This document shows positions 1 through 5,619 of a DNA stretch of 5,841 bases, piece by piece; position 1 is the first letter of the stretch; the number at the start of each line of letters is the position of its first letter. The stretch covers positions 1 through 5,841 of the forward strand of contig JBKOWN010000144.1 in assembly GCA_046724435.1 (NCBI GenBank). The letters run 5' to 3'. Source of the stretch: JALZAA01 sp046724435. Its GTDB lineage: Bacteria > Actinomycetota > Acidimicrobiia > IMCC26256 > JACDBD01. The notes under the pieces are model-generated. The model saw only the letters and a program-made list of their open reading frames with translations. It was not told where the DNA came from and made no database searches. The translations under genes and the position numbers were made by a program.

Positions 1-585
1 GGAGCTCGCGAGGGCGAGCCAGGCGGCGGCGGCCGCCTCCTTCTGGTCGCGCTGCCACGGCGGCCCGAGCGCCCGTCCCAGCCCGGTGAGCTGGGCCTGC
101 AGCGACGCGTCGCTCGTGCCGATGTCGACGGCGGTCTCCTCGTACAGCTCTTGCTGCACGAAGCGCGTCACCGGGAGGCCGAGCAGCTCGGTCGCCTCGG
201 CGAGCGCGTCCCGGTACAGCTTCCCCTCAGCGGTGTGGACGAGCGGGTGCGAGCCGAGGATCTCGGACAGCTCGGCGGGCAGCTCCCGCGGCGCCGCGAC
301 GGCCGTTCCGACGACCTCGTATCCGCCCGCTTCGAGCTCGGCGGCCGTCCGCCGGAGCTGGCGCTCGGCTGCGGTGCGGGCGACCAGCCGGACCTCGGCC
401 ACGAGCCGCCCGGCGTTCTCGAGGTCGAGCTGCCGGGCGGCGTGGTACACGGCCCGGGGGAGGTCGCCCTCCGACAGCTCGTACCGGCTCCGACCCAGGA
501 CGACGGGCGCGGTGACGCCGCCACCGAGGGCGACCATCGCCGCCCACCCGGTGTGCTCGCGAAAGCCGACTCCGGCGCGCTTCAT
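1..585 (-). CDS. Conserved hypothetical protein, 3' end cut by window edge
   Basis: An open frame runs from an ATG at 585 to the left edge without a stop: 195 codons are visible and the C-terminus is missing. The protein starts MKRAGVGFREHTGWAAMVAL, followed by a short beta-rich segment and long charged helices (about residues 45-85). A segment containing SEILGSHPLVHTAEGKLYRD (about 118-137) comes next, and the visible part ends in an Ala-rich stretch. No signal peptide or membrane segment is seen, so it is probably cytosolic. The 'REHTGWA' opening and the 'SHPLVHTAEGKLYR' block look familiar from uncharacterised bacterial proteins, but I cannot name a function. I prefer the ATG at 585 because the recognisable N-terminal block begins just after it; an in-frame GTG at 624 would add 13 residues. 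No good ribosome binding site precedes either start. A TACGCT hexamer nine bases before the ATG could be a -10 element. It is divergent from the serine protease gene. Confidence 0.8.
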   Translation of the reverse strand, partial: MKRAGVGFREHTGWAAMVALGGGVTAPVVLGRSRYELSEGDLPRAVYHAARQLDLENAGRLVAEVRLVARTAAERQLRRTAAELEAGGYEVVGTAVAAPRELPAELSEILGSHPLVHTAEGKLYRDALAEATELLGLPVTRFVQQELYEETAVDIGTSDASLQAQLTGLGRALGPPWQRDQKEAAAAAWLALASS

Positions 586-708
586 CGCGTCGGTAGCGTA
601 CGCAGCCCCGTCGCTCCCGGTCACACGCCGCAGCGAGCCCAGGTCGGCCTGCGGGCTCCGGAGCGGCCGATCGGGAATCTTCGCGGCCTCGGTAATCTTG
701 TAATCAAC
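586..708. promoter_or_regulatory. Divergent spacer with an AT-richer direct repeat
   Basis: This 123-base gap separates the left-edge hypothetical gene from the serine protease and should hold both promoters. The part next to the protease is clearly AT-richer than its surroundings. It contains an imperfect direct repeat, CGGGAATCTT (672-681) and CGGTAATCTT (690-699), 9 of 10 bases the same and 18 bases apart, followed by a third GTAATC (700-705). TAATCT at 693-698 is a fair -10 candidate for the protease gene and leaves at most a very short leader before the ATG at 709. No convincing -35 or Shine-Dalgarno sequence is seen. Promoter function is inferred from position and composition only. Confidence 0.4.
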
Positions 709-1686
709 ATGACCACCGACCAGTTCGACCTCACGCGTACCCCTTCCAACGCAGAGGCGCTCGACGCCTACTCGACCGTGGTCACGTCCGTGGCCGAGCG
801 GTTGCTGCCCTCCGTGGTCCAGCTCCGCGTCATGGGACGCGGCGGCCGGGGCCGGGAGGCCGGCGGTGCCGGCTCCGGCGTGGTGATCACGCCCGACGGC
901 TTCGTGCTCACCTCCGCCCACGTGCTCGGCAAGGCCACTTCGGGGGTCGCGACCCTCAGCGACGGCCGCGAGCTGCCCTTCGACGTGGCCGGGACGGACG
1001 GCCTGTCCGACCTCGGGCTCGTGCGCGTGCGCGGCGACGGTCTGACCGCCGCCGAGCTCGGCGATGCCGAGCACCTACGGATCGGCGAGCTCGTGGTCGC
1101 CGTCGGCAGCCCGATGGGCCTGGCCGGCTCGGTGACCGCGGGCGTCGTCAGCGCCCTCGACCGGTCGCTGCCGGCGCGGTCAGGGTCGACGGTCCGCGTC
1201 GTGGAGAACGTCATCCAGACCGACGCCGCGCTCAACCCCGGCAACTCGGGCGGCGCGCTCGCCGACCGGCGCGGTCGCGTGATCGGCATCAACACCGCGG
1301 TGGCGGGCATGGGCCTGGGCCTGGCGGTCCCGATCAACGAAGCCAGCCGGCGGATCATCGGCGCGCTCATGCGCGACGGGCGCGTCCGTCGCGCGTACCT
1401 CGGCATCGCGGGGAGTCCCCGCGTGCTGGCGCCGCGCGACCGCGTTGCGACCGGGCGCGAGTCCGGCGTGCATGTGGCCGAGGTCATCGCCGACGGGCCC
1501 GCCGCCAAGGGCGGGATCCGCGCCGACGACGTCATCCTCGAGGTGAACGGCAAGCCGGTCACGACGGCCGCGGACCTGCAGCGGTTGATGTACGACGACG
1601 CCATCGGCCGGGGCATCACCGTCCGCGTGCAGCGCGGCGGCCAGACCCTGGACCTCGACGTGACGCCGGTCGAGCTGCCCGGCTGA
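709..1686 (+). CDS. HtrA/DegP-like serine protease (S1C family) with one PDZ domain
   Basis: This 325-residue protein is a trypsin-fold serine protease of the HtrA family, which degrades or checks misfolded proteins. The catalytic triad is visible: His71 in LTSAHVL, Asp101 in LSDLGLVRV and Ser180 in NPGNSGGAL. Family landmarks also include GSGVVITPDGFVLTSAHV (about 55-72), VGSPMGL and the GINTAV/GLGLAVPI strands (about 193-209). One PDZ domain fills about residues 229-318, with YLGI at its entry and GPAAKGGIRADDVILEVNG in its core. Typical HtrA proteins have a signal peptide or a membrane anchor. Here the 54 residues before the protease core are polar, with no hydrophobic run, so it is predicted to be cytosolic. 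The frame is open upstream to 151, but that part lies antisense to the hypothetical gene and looks like noise; the ATG at 709 is the natural start. No Shine-Dalgarno sequence is seen. The stop directly abuts the stop of the converging gene. Confidence 0.93.
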   Translation: MTTDQFDLTRTPSNAEALDAYSTVVTSVAERLLPSVVQLRVMGRGGRGREAGGAGSGVVITPDGFVLTSAHVLGKATSGVATLSDGRELPFDVAGTDGLSDLGLVRVRGDGLTAAELGDAEHLRIGELVVAVGSPMGLAGSVTAGVVSALDRSLPARSGSTVRVVENVIQTDAALNPGNSGGALADRRGRVIGINTAVAGMGLGLAVPINEASRRIIGALMRDGRVRRAYLGIAGSPRVLAPRDRVATGRESGVHVAEVIADGPAAKGGIRADDVILEVNGKPVTTAADLQRLMYDDAIGRGITVRVQRGGQTLDLDVTPVELPG

Positions 1687-1692
1687 TCAGCC
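1681..1692. repeat. 12-base perfect palindrome formed by two abutting stop codons
   Basis: GGCTGATCAGCC is its own reverse complement. It contains the TGA of the protease (1684-1686) and, on the other strand, the TGA of the Cys-Cys gene (1687-1689), so the two convergent genes have no intergenic base. The palindrome codes Gly-stop on both strands. It has no loop and no T-tract, so I do not call it an intrinsic terminator. Confidence 0.6.
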
Positions 1693-2010
1693 CTGCGAGT
1701 GGCCGAACAGCGCGACGACGCGAGCTCTCACCGAGTCCGGCATCCCTTCGGGGAGCCGGACCTCGGTGACGATGGCGTCGGGCGTCTCCTGGACGTCGAA
1801 GCGCAGGAACGAGCAGCACTCCGCCTCGGCGGCGACGAGCTCCCGTAGACGGCCGGAGAGCTGCGTGTCCTTCGGGTAGACGGCGACGACCCGGCCGTCG
1901 TCCACACCGTGACTCGTCGCGCGCGCCACGACCTCCCGCCACGCTTCGACCCGGTCGAGGAGCTCGGCAGCGTCCAGGCTGCAGGCGAATGCTCGGCCGG
2001 CTGTGTCCAT
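1687..2010 (-). CDS. Small hypothetical protein with a Cys-Cys motif, possibly metal-related
   Basis: This 107-residue soluble protein has no signal peptide or membrane segment. An N-terminal helix (about 12-32, DAAELLDRVEAWREVVARAT) is followed by a strand (VVAVYPKD), a helix LSGRLRELVAAEAECC and then SFLRFDVQE with further strands. The adjacent cysteines C65 and C66 sit in an 'AE-x-ECC-x-F-x-x-F' motif. From memory this resembles a small, poorly described family in high-GC bacteria, often seen near MerR regulators and mercury or arsenic genes. A thiol or metal-binding role is inferred, not shown. Other possible ligands are C10, H34 and H104. I chose the ATG at 2010 because it lies where a 19-base-spaced promoter (2018-2048) would start transcription; the frame stays open upstream but there overlaps the methyltransferase on the same strand. 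It lies 29 bases after the methyltransferase stop and may be co-transcribed, or driven from its own promoter. No MerR gene is in the window. Confidence 0.8.
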   Translation of the reverse strand: MDTAGRAFACSLDAAELLDRVEAWREVVARATSHGVDDGRVVAVYPKDTQLSGRLRELVAAEAECCSFLRFDVQETPDAIVTEVRLPEGMPDSVRARVVALFGHSQG

Positions 2011-2017
2011 GCCCGCG

Positions 2018-2048
2018 ACGATGCCAGTTGAAGTGCGGTTCAAGTCAA
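2018..2048 (-). promoter_or_regulatory. Candidate MerR-type promoter with dyad operator
   Basis: Read on the minus strand, TTGACT (2048-2043) is a strong -35 and CATCGT (2023-2018) a fair -10, separated by 19 bases. This long spacer is the hallmark of MerR-family activated promoters. Inside the spacer is the inverted repeat TTGAA-CCGCAC-TTCAA (2043-2028), extending to 7-base arms with one mismatch pair (2045-2026). The expected transcription start, about seven bases past the -10, falls on or next to the A of the ATG at 2010, so the message would be leaderless. The left arm includes the methyltransferase stop codon (2042-2040). The geometry is seen in the sequence; control by a MerR protein is inferred. 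Confidence 0.55.
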
Positions 2049-2705
2049 GGGGGTGCGGGCGGCGATCACAACCTCGGACGCGATGCCCCACGCCACGACC
2101 GTGCGGCGATGGCGGACGTCCCAGCGGGTTGCCTCCAGCGCGTCGACGAGCCTGAGCGGTCGGCAGCCTCCGACGAGCGCAGGCCGGCGCTCCCACACGC
2201 CCGTCCAGGCGCGCGACATGAACCGTACGATCCCACTCTCGCCGAACGTGAGGCCGGCGGCGCACAGGAGGCCGTCCGGCGCGAGCACCCGCCGCGCCTC
2301 GTCGAGCGTGGCGCGCGTTTCCTCCGGGCCCAGCAGGTCGAAGACGTAGTTGGCGACGAAGCGGTCGGCGGCGCCGTCCGCGGTCGGGAACGACGCGTCG
2401 CCGTTCACGAGCCCGACCGCGGCGCGGTCGTGCCACGGCCGCAGCCGGTCGGAAGCGAGCGCCACCATCCGCGGGCTCAGATCCACCCCGACGTAGGTGG
2501 CCTCCCCCGGCAGGTGGCGGGCGAGGAGTGCGGCGGCGAACCGGCCCGTGCCGCAGCCCAGCTCGACGACTGCGCGGGCTGCATCGAAGCGAGCGTGCGC
2601 CACGAGATCGGCGGTGGCCGCGTCTTCGTAGACGCGCTGCCAGTCCTGGAACCGGCCGATCCGGTCGTACACGCGGCGGGTCTGCTCCGAGGTCAGGGCG
2701 GGCAC
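2040..2705 (-). CDS. Class I SAM-dependent methyltransferase, substrate unknown
   Basis: The 221-residue protein has the Rossmann-type methyltransferase order. Motif I is VVELGCGTGRF (46-56), which binds S-adenosylmethionine. An acidic residue ends strand 2 in YVGVDLSPRMV (71-81, D75), GDASFP (102-107) lies near the adenine site, the strand-4 region is NYVFDLLGPEE (119-129), and DEARRVLAPDGLL (135-147) is the usual helix-strand pair after it. This matches the UbiE/Methyltransf_11/25-like superfamily. The N-terminal YDRIGRFQDWQRVYEDAA is a plausible substrate lid, but I cannot name a substrate. The start is a GTG at 2705; no in-frame ATG is seen close upstream and no ribosome binding site is present. 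CATCAT ends six bases before the GTG and may be a -10 of a leaderless transcript. It lies just upstream of the Cys-Cys gene on the same strand and 17 bases from the divergent FAD oxidoreductase. Confidence 0.9.
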   Translation of the reverse strand: MPALTSEQTRRVYDRIGRFQDWQRVYEDAATADLVAHARFDAARAVVELGCGTGRFAAALLARHLPGEATYVGVDLSPRMVALASDRLRPWHDRAAVGLVNGDASFPTADGAADRFVANYVFDLLGPEETRATLDEARRVLAPDGLLCAAGLTFGESGIVRFMSRAWTGVWERRPALVGGCRPLRLVDALEATRWDVRHRRTVVAWGIASEVVIAARTPLT

Positions 2706-2722
2706 CCCGGCATGATGGCGCG
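2706..2722. promoter_or_regulatory. 17-base divergent start region with overlapping -10-like hexamers
   Basis: Only 17 bases separate the GTG of the methyltransferase (2705, minus) from the ATG of the FAD oxidoreductase (2723, plus). The CATGATG core gives CATGAT on the plus strand (2711-2716), six bases before the ATG, and CATCAT on the minus strand (2717-2712), six bases before the GTG. Both resemble weak -10 elements placed for leaderless transcription. No clear -35 was found for either; any would lie inside the opposite gene. This is inferred from spacing only. Confidence 0.35.
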
Positions 2723-4279
2723 ATGGCGGAGCCGACAGCCGCGGATCTTGCGGCGCAGTCCTGGGACGCGGTCGTGGTCGGTGGCGGCCACAACGGGCTC
2801 ACCGCCGCCGCTTACCTGGCGCGGGCGGGCCGGTCGGTGCTCGTGCTCGAGCGGCGTGACCAGGTCGGCGGGGCGTGCACGCTCGAACGGCCGTTCGGCG
2901 ATCCCCGCTTCGTGATCAGCCCGTGCGCGTACCTCGTCGGCCTGCTCCATCCGCTCGTGATCGAGGAGCTCGAGCTGCCGCGCTACGGCTACCGCACGTT
3001 CGTCTGCGACCCGACCCAGTGGACGCCGTTCGAGGACGGCTCGTCCCTCACGCAGTGGCTCGACGAGGATCGCACCGCCAAGGAGATCCACTCCCTCGCT
3101 CCCGCCGACGTCGACGGGTACGTCGCGTACGTGGAGCTGTTCCGGCGAATCCGGTCCCGACTCCGAGCGGGCGGCGATCCCGCCCGCGACACCTGGGTCG
3201 GCGAGGCGCCCGATCGCGCCGCGCTCGAGGAGCTCTTCGCCGACGACCCCGAAGCGCGGGAGGTGCTGTTCGACGCGTCGATTGCCGACGTCGTCGAGCG
3301 CCACGTGCGCGACGAGCGTCTCCGCGTCGCGTTGCACGGTCAGGGGATCATCGGGACGTTCGCCGGGCCGCGCGACCGGGGGACGGCATGGATCCACGCC
3401 ATGCACAGCCTGGGGCTCATCGGCGGGTGGAGCTACGTCGAAGGCGGCATGGGTCGGATCTCGCTCTGCCTCGCCGACGCCGCCCGGGACGCGGGCGCCG
3501 TCGTCGTGACCGGCGCGCCCGTGGCGGCGATCGTTCCCGGCGAGGGCGTCCGGCTCGAAGGAAGCGAGATGGTGCGGGCCGCCGCCGTGGTCTCGAATGC
3601 CGACCCGGTGCGAACGCTCGGGCTGTGCGACGGCGACGTGCCGGAAGCGTTCCGCTCTCCGGTCGGCGCCTGGCGCTGTGAGAGCCCGGTCGTCAAGGTC
3701 AACTGCGCTCTGTCCCGGCTTCCTACCTTCACCGCCGCGGCCGATCGGCCCGATCACGTATACCGGGCGCAGGTGGAGATCGCTCGAGGGATCGACGACA
3801 CCCAGGCCGCGTACGACGCGAGTCGCCGCGGCGAACCGGCGCCCGAGTGGTGCGAGATCTACTTCCAGACCGCCTACGACCCGAGCGTCGCGCCCCCAGG
3901 CGCCCAGACGATGAGCGTGTTCGCCCAGTACGCGCCGTACTCGCTGGCCGACGGGACGTGGGACACACGCCGCGACGAGATCGGCGACCGGGTGCTCGAG
4001 TCGATCGCCCGCTTCGCGCCGGACGTCGCGGACTGCGTGCTGGAACGTGAGGTCCTCGGCCCGCCCGACGTCGAGGCGCGCGTCGGGCTGACCGGCGGTC
4101 ACATCTTCCAAGGCGAGTGTCTTCCCGATCAGATGTGGGACCGCCGGTTCGCGGCGCGCACAGGCGTCGCCGGTCTCTACCTCTGCGGCGCCGCCACCCA
4201 CCCCGGCGGCTCGGTGATCGGCGTCAACGGCCGCAACGCGGCGCTGGCCGTGCTCGTCGATCGCGCCGACCGGGCATGA
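2723..4279 (+). CDS. FAD-dependent oxidoreductase, phytoene desaturase/PYROXD2-like
   Basis: This 518-residue protein is a two-dinucleotide-binding-domain flavoprotein of the CrtI/PYROXD2 group. The FAD-binding start is VVVGGGHNGLTAAAYLARAG (about 17-36), with the acidic strand-2 end at VLVLERRDQVGG (E43). A mid-protein block YVEGGMGRISLCLADAARDAGA lies near 237-257, and AAVVSNADPVRTLGL near 287-301. GGHIFQGECLPDQMWDRR (about 458-475) and LYLCGAATHPGGSVIGVNGRNA (about 484-505) are the C-terminal FAD-contacting signature of this family. The GHIF-x-GE-x-x-x-DQ block is closer to PYROXD2-like proteins than to true carotenoid desaturases, and no carotenoid gene is nearby. The substrate is therefore unknown, and annotation as phytoene desaturase would be too specific. 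The start at the ATG 2723 lies 14 residues before the first strand; the frame is open further upstream, but that part is antisense to the methyltransferase. No Shine-Dalgarno sequence is seen. It is cytosolic and appears full length. Confidence 0.93.
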   Translation: MAEPTAADLAAQSWDAVVVGGGHNGLTAAAYLARAGRSVLVLERRDQVGGACTLERPFGDPRFVISPCAYLVGLLHPLVIEELELPRYGYRTFVCDPTQWTPFEDGSSLTQWLDEDRTAKEIHSLAPADVDGYVAYVELFRRIRSRLRAGGDPARDTWVGEAPDRAALEELFADDPEAREVLFDASIADVVERHVRDERLRVALHGQGIIGTFAGPRDRGTAWIHAMHSLGLIGGWSYVEGGMGRISLCLADAARDAGAVVVTGAPVAAIVPGEGVRLEGSEMVRAAAVVSNADPVRTLGLCDGDVPEAFRSPVGAWRCESPVVKVNCALSRLPTFTAAADRPDHVYRAQVEIARGIDDTQAAYDASRRGEPAPEWCEIYFQTAYDPSVAPPGAQTMSVFAQYAPYSLADGTWDTRRDEIGDRVLESIARFAPDVADCVLEREVLGPPDVEARVGLTGGHIFQGECLPDQMWDRRFAARTGVAGLYLCGAATHPGGSVIGVNGRNAALAVLVDRADRA

Positions 4280-4287
4280 TGGGGGAC

Positions 4288-4614
4288 ATGCCCGAGCAGC
4301 GCCTGCGACCGATCGAACGCCGCGTCCTCGCCCTCAAGGACGCCGGTGTCTCCGACACCGAGATCGCCCACCGGTTCCGCCGGGGCCGCCGGTTCATCGA
4401 GCAGGTCGAGGAGCTGGCGCAGATCGATGGCCGCGACGCCGAGCAGCGCCGCCGTCCGGGCGCGCTGCGTCCGGTCGAGCGGCGCATCCTGGCGTGGCGC
4501 GACCGCGGCATGTCCGCCGAAGAGCTCGCCGATCGGTTCCGCCGCTCGCCCGAGTTCGTCTCCCGCGTCGAGCGGATCGCCCGCTACAAGCTGCGCAAAG
4601 CCGCTCGCGCCTAG
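4288..4614 (+). CDS. Small basic protein of two tandem helix-turn-helix units
   Basis: The 108-residue protein is made of two copies of one unit of about 40 residues. Copy 1 starts at LRPIERRVLALKDAG (residue 6) and copy 2 at LRPVERRILAWRDRG (residue 60), joined by a polar linker (about 46-59). I count about 21 of 40 aligned residues identical. Each copy reads as helix, turn (AGVSDTEIAHRF or RGMSAEELADRF), then a recognition-like helix with RFRR, which resembles the HTH of LuxR or sigma-70 region 4 proteins. It is strongly basic with no other domain, so a DNA-binding role is likely but inferred. Starts at 4276 (ATG overlapping the FAD gene stop as ATGA) and 4279 would add four or three residues. 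I chose 4288 because the CATGAT hexamer at 4275-4280 then sits seven bases upstream, as at other genes here. Translational coupling to the FAD gene from 4276 is the alternative. It ends three bases from the converging diiron oxygenase gene. Confidence 0.82.
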   Translation: MPEQRLRPIERRVLALKDAGVSDTEIAHRFRRGRRFIEQVEELAQIDGRDAEQRRRPGALRPVERRILAWRDRGMSAEELADRFRRSPEFVSRVERIARYKLRKAARA

Positions 4615-4617
4615 CGG

Positions 4618-5571
4618 TCAGACGGCGACGGGAAGCGACAGCTCGGGACCCACCGGCTCGCCGAACCGGTCGACTCCACACAGCGCCCGCCAGCCGCGCG
4701 GGACCCGGCCGCGCTCGAGCACGCCGGCGTCGAGCAGCGTGCGCACGATGTTGCGTGTGGCGTGGTAGCGGACCGCGAGCCGCTCCGGCGTGCGATTGAC
4801 CTCCCGCCATGTCTTCCATCCCGGGAGCCCGACGGCCGAGTACACGCCGGGGTGCACGAACATGCGAAAGAGCAGCTGGATCACGACCGGTGCGAAGCGG
4901 CGGATGCGTAGGCGCTCGAGCCGGCCCGTTTGGGCGTACAGCTCCGGAAGCGTGGTCCGCGCGAACGACAGGTGCCGCGCCTCCTCCTGGCGGTGGTACC
5001 GGTTGACCGACGCGAGGAGCGGGTTGGTGTCCGGGTGCTCGGCGGCCAGTTTCTGGAGCAGGTCGGGGATCTCCTCGCCCGCGAGCACGAGGACGAGCAG
5101 GAAAGCCGGCATCTTGATGAAGCGCCGGATGTTGAACTGCAGGAACCGCTCCACGGTGCCGCCCGCGACGGGGTTCACCGCCTGCGCGTCCAGCTCCTCG
5201 ATGAGGCGGATGAACGCCCGCTGGTGTCGGGTCTCCTCGGCGATCTCGTGGAGCATGTAGCCGATGCGAGGGTCGGTGACGTTCTCGGTCTCGGCGATCC
5301 GGAGCGCGAACCCCGCGTTGAGCACCGCCTCGAACCGGATCCCCATCTGGAGCATCGCCGCCACCTCTTCTCGCGAGAGGCGCGCCTTGGTGTCGGCCGG
5401 GAGGTCGAGATCGAGACCGGAGGTCGTCAGAAGCTCGTCCCCGATCACCTGGCCCTTCCCGAGCGAGTCCCAGTCGAAGAGCTCCTCGGGCTCGAGCACC
5501 TTGCGCACGGAGGCCGTCGAGAGCCGGGCGATCCGGTCCTCGGCCGCAGGGGGCTTCGTGGTCGTCGTCAT
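4618..5571 (-). CDS. AurF-family diiron oxygenase (p-aminobenzoate N-oxygenase-like)
   Basis: This 317-residue protein is a helical-bundle diiron oxygenase. All seven metal ligands expected for the AurF/CmlI group can be placed: E81 (RFEAVLN), E113 and H116 (AEETRH), E166 (AGEE), H193, E197 and H200 (HRQEEARH). The gaps E-to-H 3, E-to-H 27, H-to-E 4 and E-to-H 3 agree with those I recall for AurF (E136-H139, E196-H223-E227-H230), and the extra third histidine is the AurF mark. Members oxidise arylamines to nitro compounds, but many actinobacterial copies outside antibiotic clusters have no known substrate, so N-oxygenation is inferred. FIKMPAFLLVLVLAGEE is a hydrophobic bundle helix, not a membrane anchor. 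The ATG at 5571 begins MTTTT; the GGGTGG-type sequence before it is a passable ribosome binding site. Divergent from a TetR gene that probably controls it. Confidence 0.92.
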   Translation of the reverse strand: MTTTTKPPAAEDRIARLSTASVRKVLEPEELFDWDSLGKGQVIGDELLTTSGLDLDLPADTKARLSREEVAAMLQMGIRFEAVLNAGFALRIAETENVTDPRIGYMLHEIAEETRHQRAFIRLIEELDAQAVNPVAGGTVERFLQFNIRRFIKMPAFLLVLVLAGEEIPDLLQKLAAEHPDTNPLLASVNRYHRQEEARHLSFARTTLPELYAQTGRLERLRIRRFAPVVIQLLFRMFVHPGVYSAVGLPGWKTWREVNRTPERLAVRYHATRNIVRTLLDAGVLERGRVPRGWRALCGVDRFGEPVGPELSLPVAV

Positions 5572-5575
5572 GCCA

Positions 5576-5583
5576 CCACCCTT
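5576..5583 (-). promoter_or_regulatory. Ribosome binding site candidate of the diiron oxygenase gene
   Basis: On the minus strand AAGGGTGG ends four bases before the ATG at 5571. It is a weak Shine-Dalgarno match, but it is the best purine-rich start signal I found in this window. It supports this start over any upstream extension of the frame. Confidence 0.4.
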
Positions 5584-5590
5584 GTACGTC

Positions 5591-5619
5591 AGAATTGACG
5601 AGTCAAGTGATGCCTTCAA
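5591..5619 (-). promoter_or_regulatory. Candidate promoter of the diiron oxygenase gene
   Basis: On the minus strand TTGAAG (5619-5614) and AATTCT (5596-5591) form a -35/-10 pair with a 17-base spacer. Transcription would start near 5584, giving a leader of about 13 bases that includes most of the AAGGGTGG element. The spacer contains the palindrome at 5595-5606, so a repressor bound there would block the promoter. Assignment is by pattern only; TTGACT at 5606-5601 is an alternative -35 without a well-spaced -10. Confidence 0.45.

Noticed and set aside
86..703. A 205-codon plus-strand frame opposite the left-edge gene
   Set aside because: The translation is Ser/Arg/Ala-rich noise, typical of a shadow frame; the minus strand carries a protein-like sequence without a stop through to the edge.
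151..708. N-terminal extension of the serine protease (186 further in-frame codons)
   Set aside because: It lies antisense to the left-edge hypothetical gene, adds no signal peptide or domain and is of low-complexity composition; the ATG at 709 gives a normal start.
1687..2802. A 371-codon minus-strand frame that would fuse an extra N-terminal region to the Cys-Cys protein
   Set aside because: The added part is the methyltransferase gene read in the wrong frame and is rich in Arg, Pro and Gly; the methyltransferase frame itself carries clear motifs and ends at 2040.
2693..4201. A 502-codon open frame on the minus strand opposite the FAD oxidoreductase
   Set aside because: Its translation shows no recognisable domain, while the plus strand encodes an intact flavoprotein with family motifs from end to end; long antisense frames are expected at this GC content.
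2723..4279. Naming the FAD protein phytoene desaturase (crtI)
   Set aside because: The family match is real, but the C-terminal block is PYROXD2-like and no carotenoid synthesis gene is in the window.
4609..4640. A possible terminator between the HTH and oxygenase genes
   Set aside because: I found no stable stem followed by a T-run on either strand; only three bases separate the stop codons.
4930..5598. A 222-codon plus-strand frame opposite the diiron oxygenase
   Set aside because: It is an antisense shadow of a gene with all its metal ligands in place.
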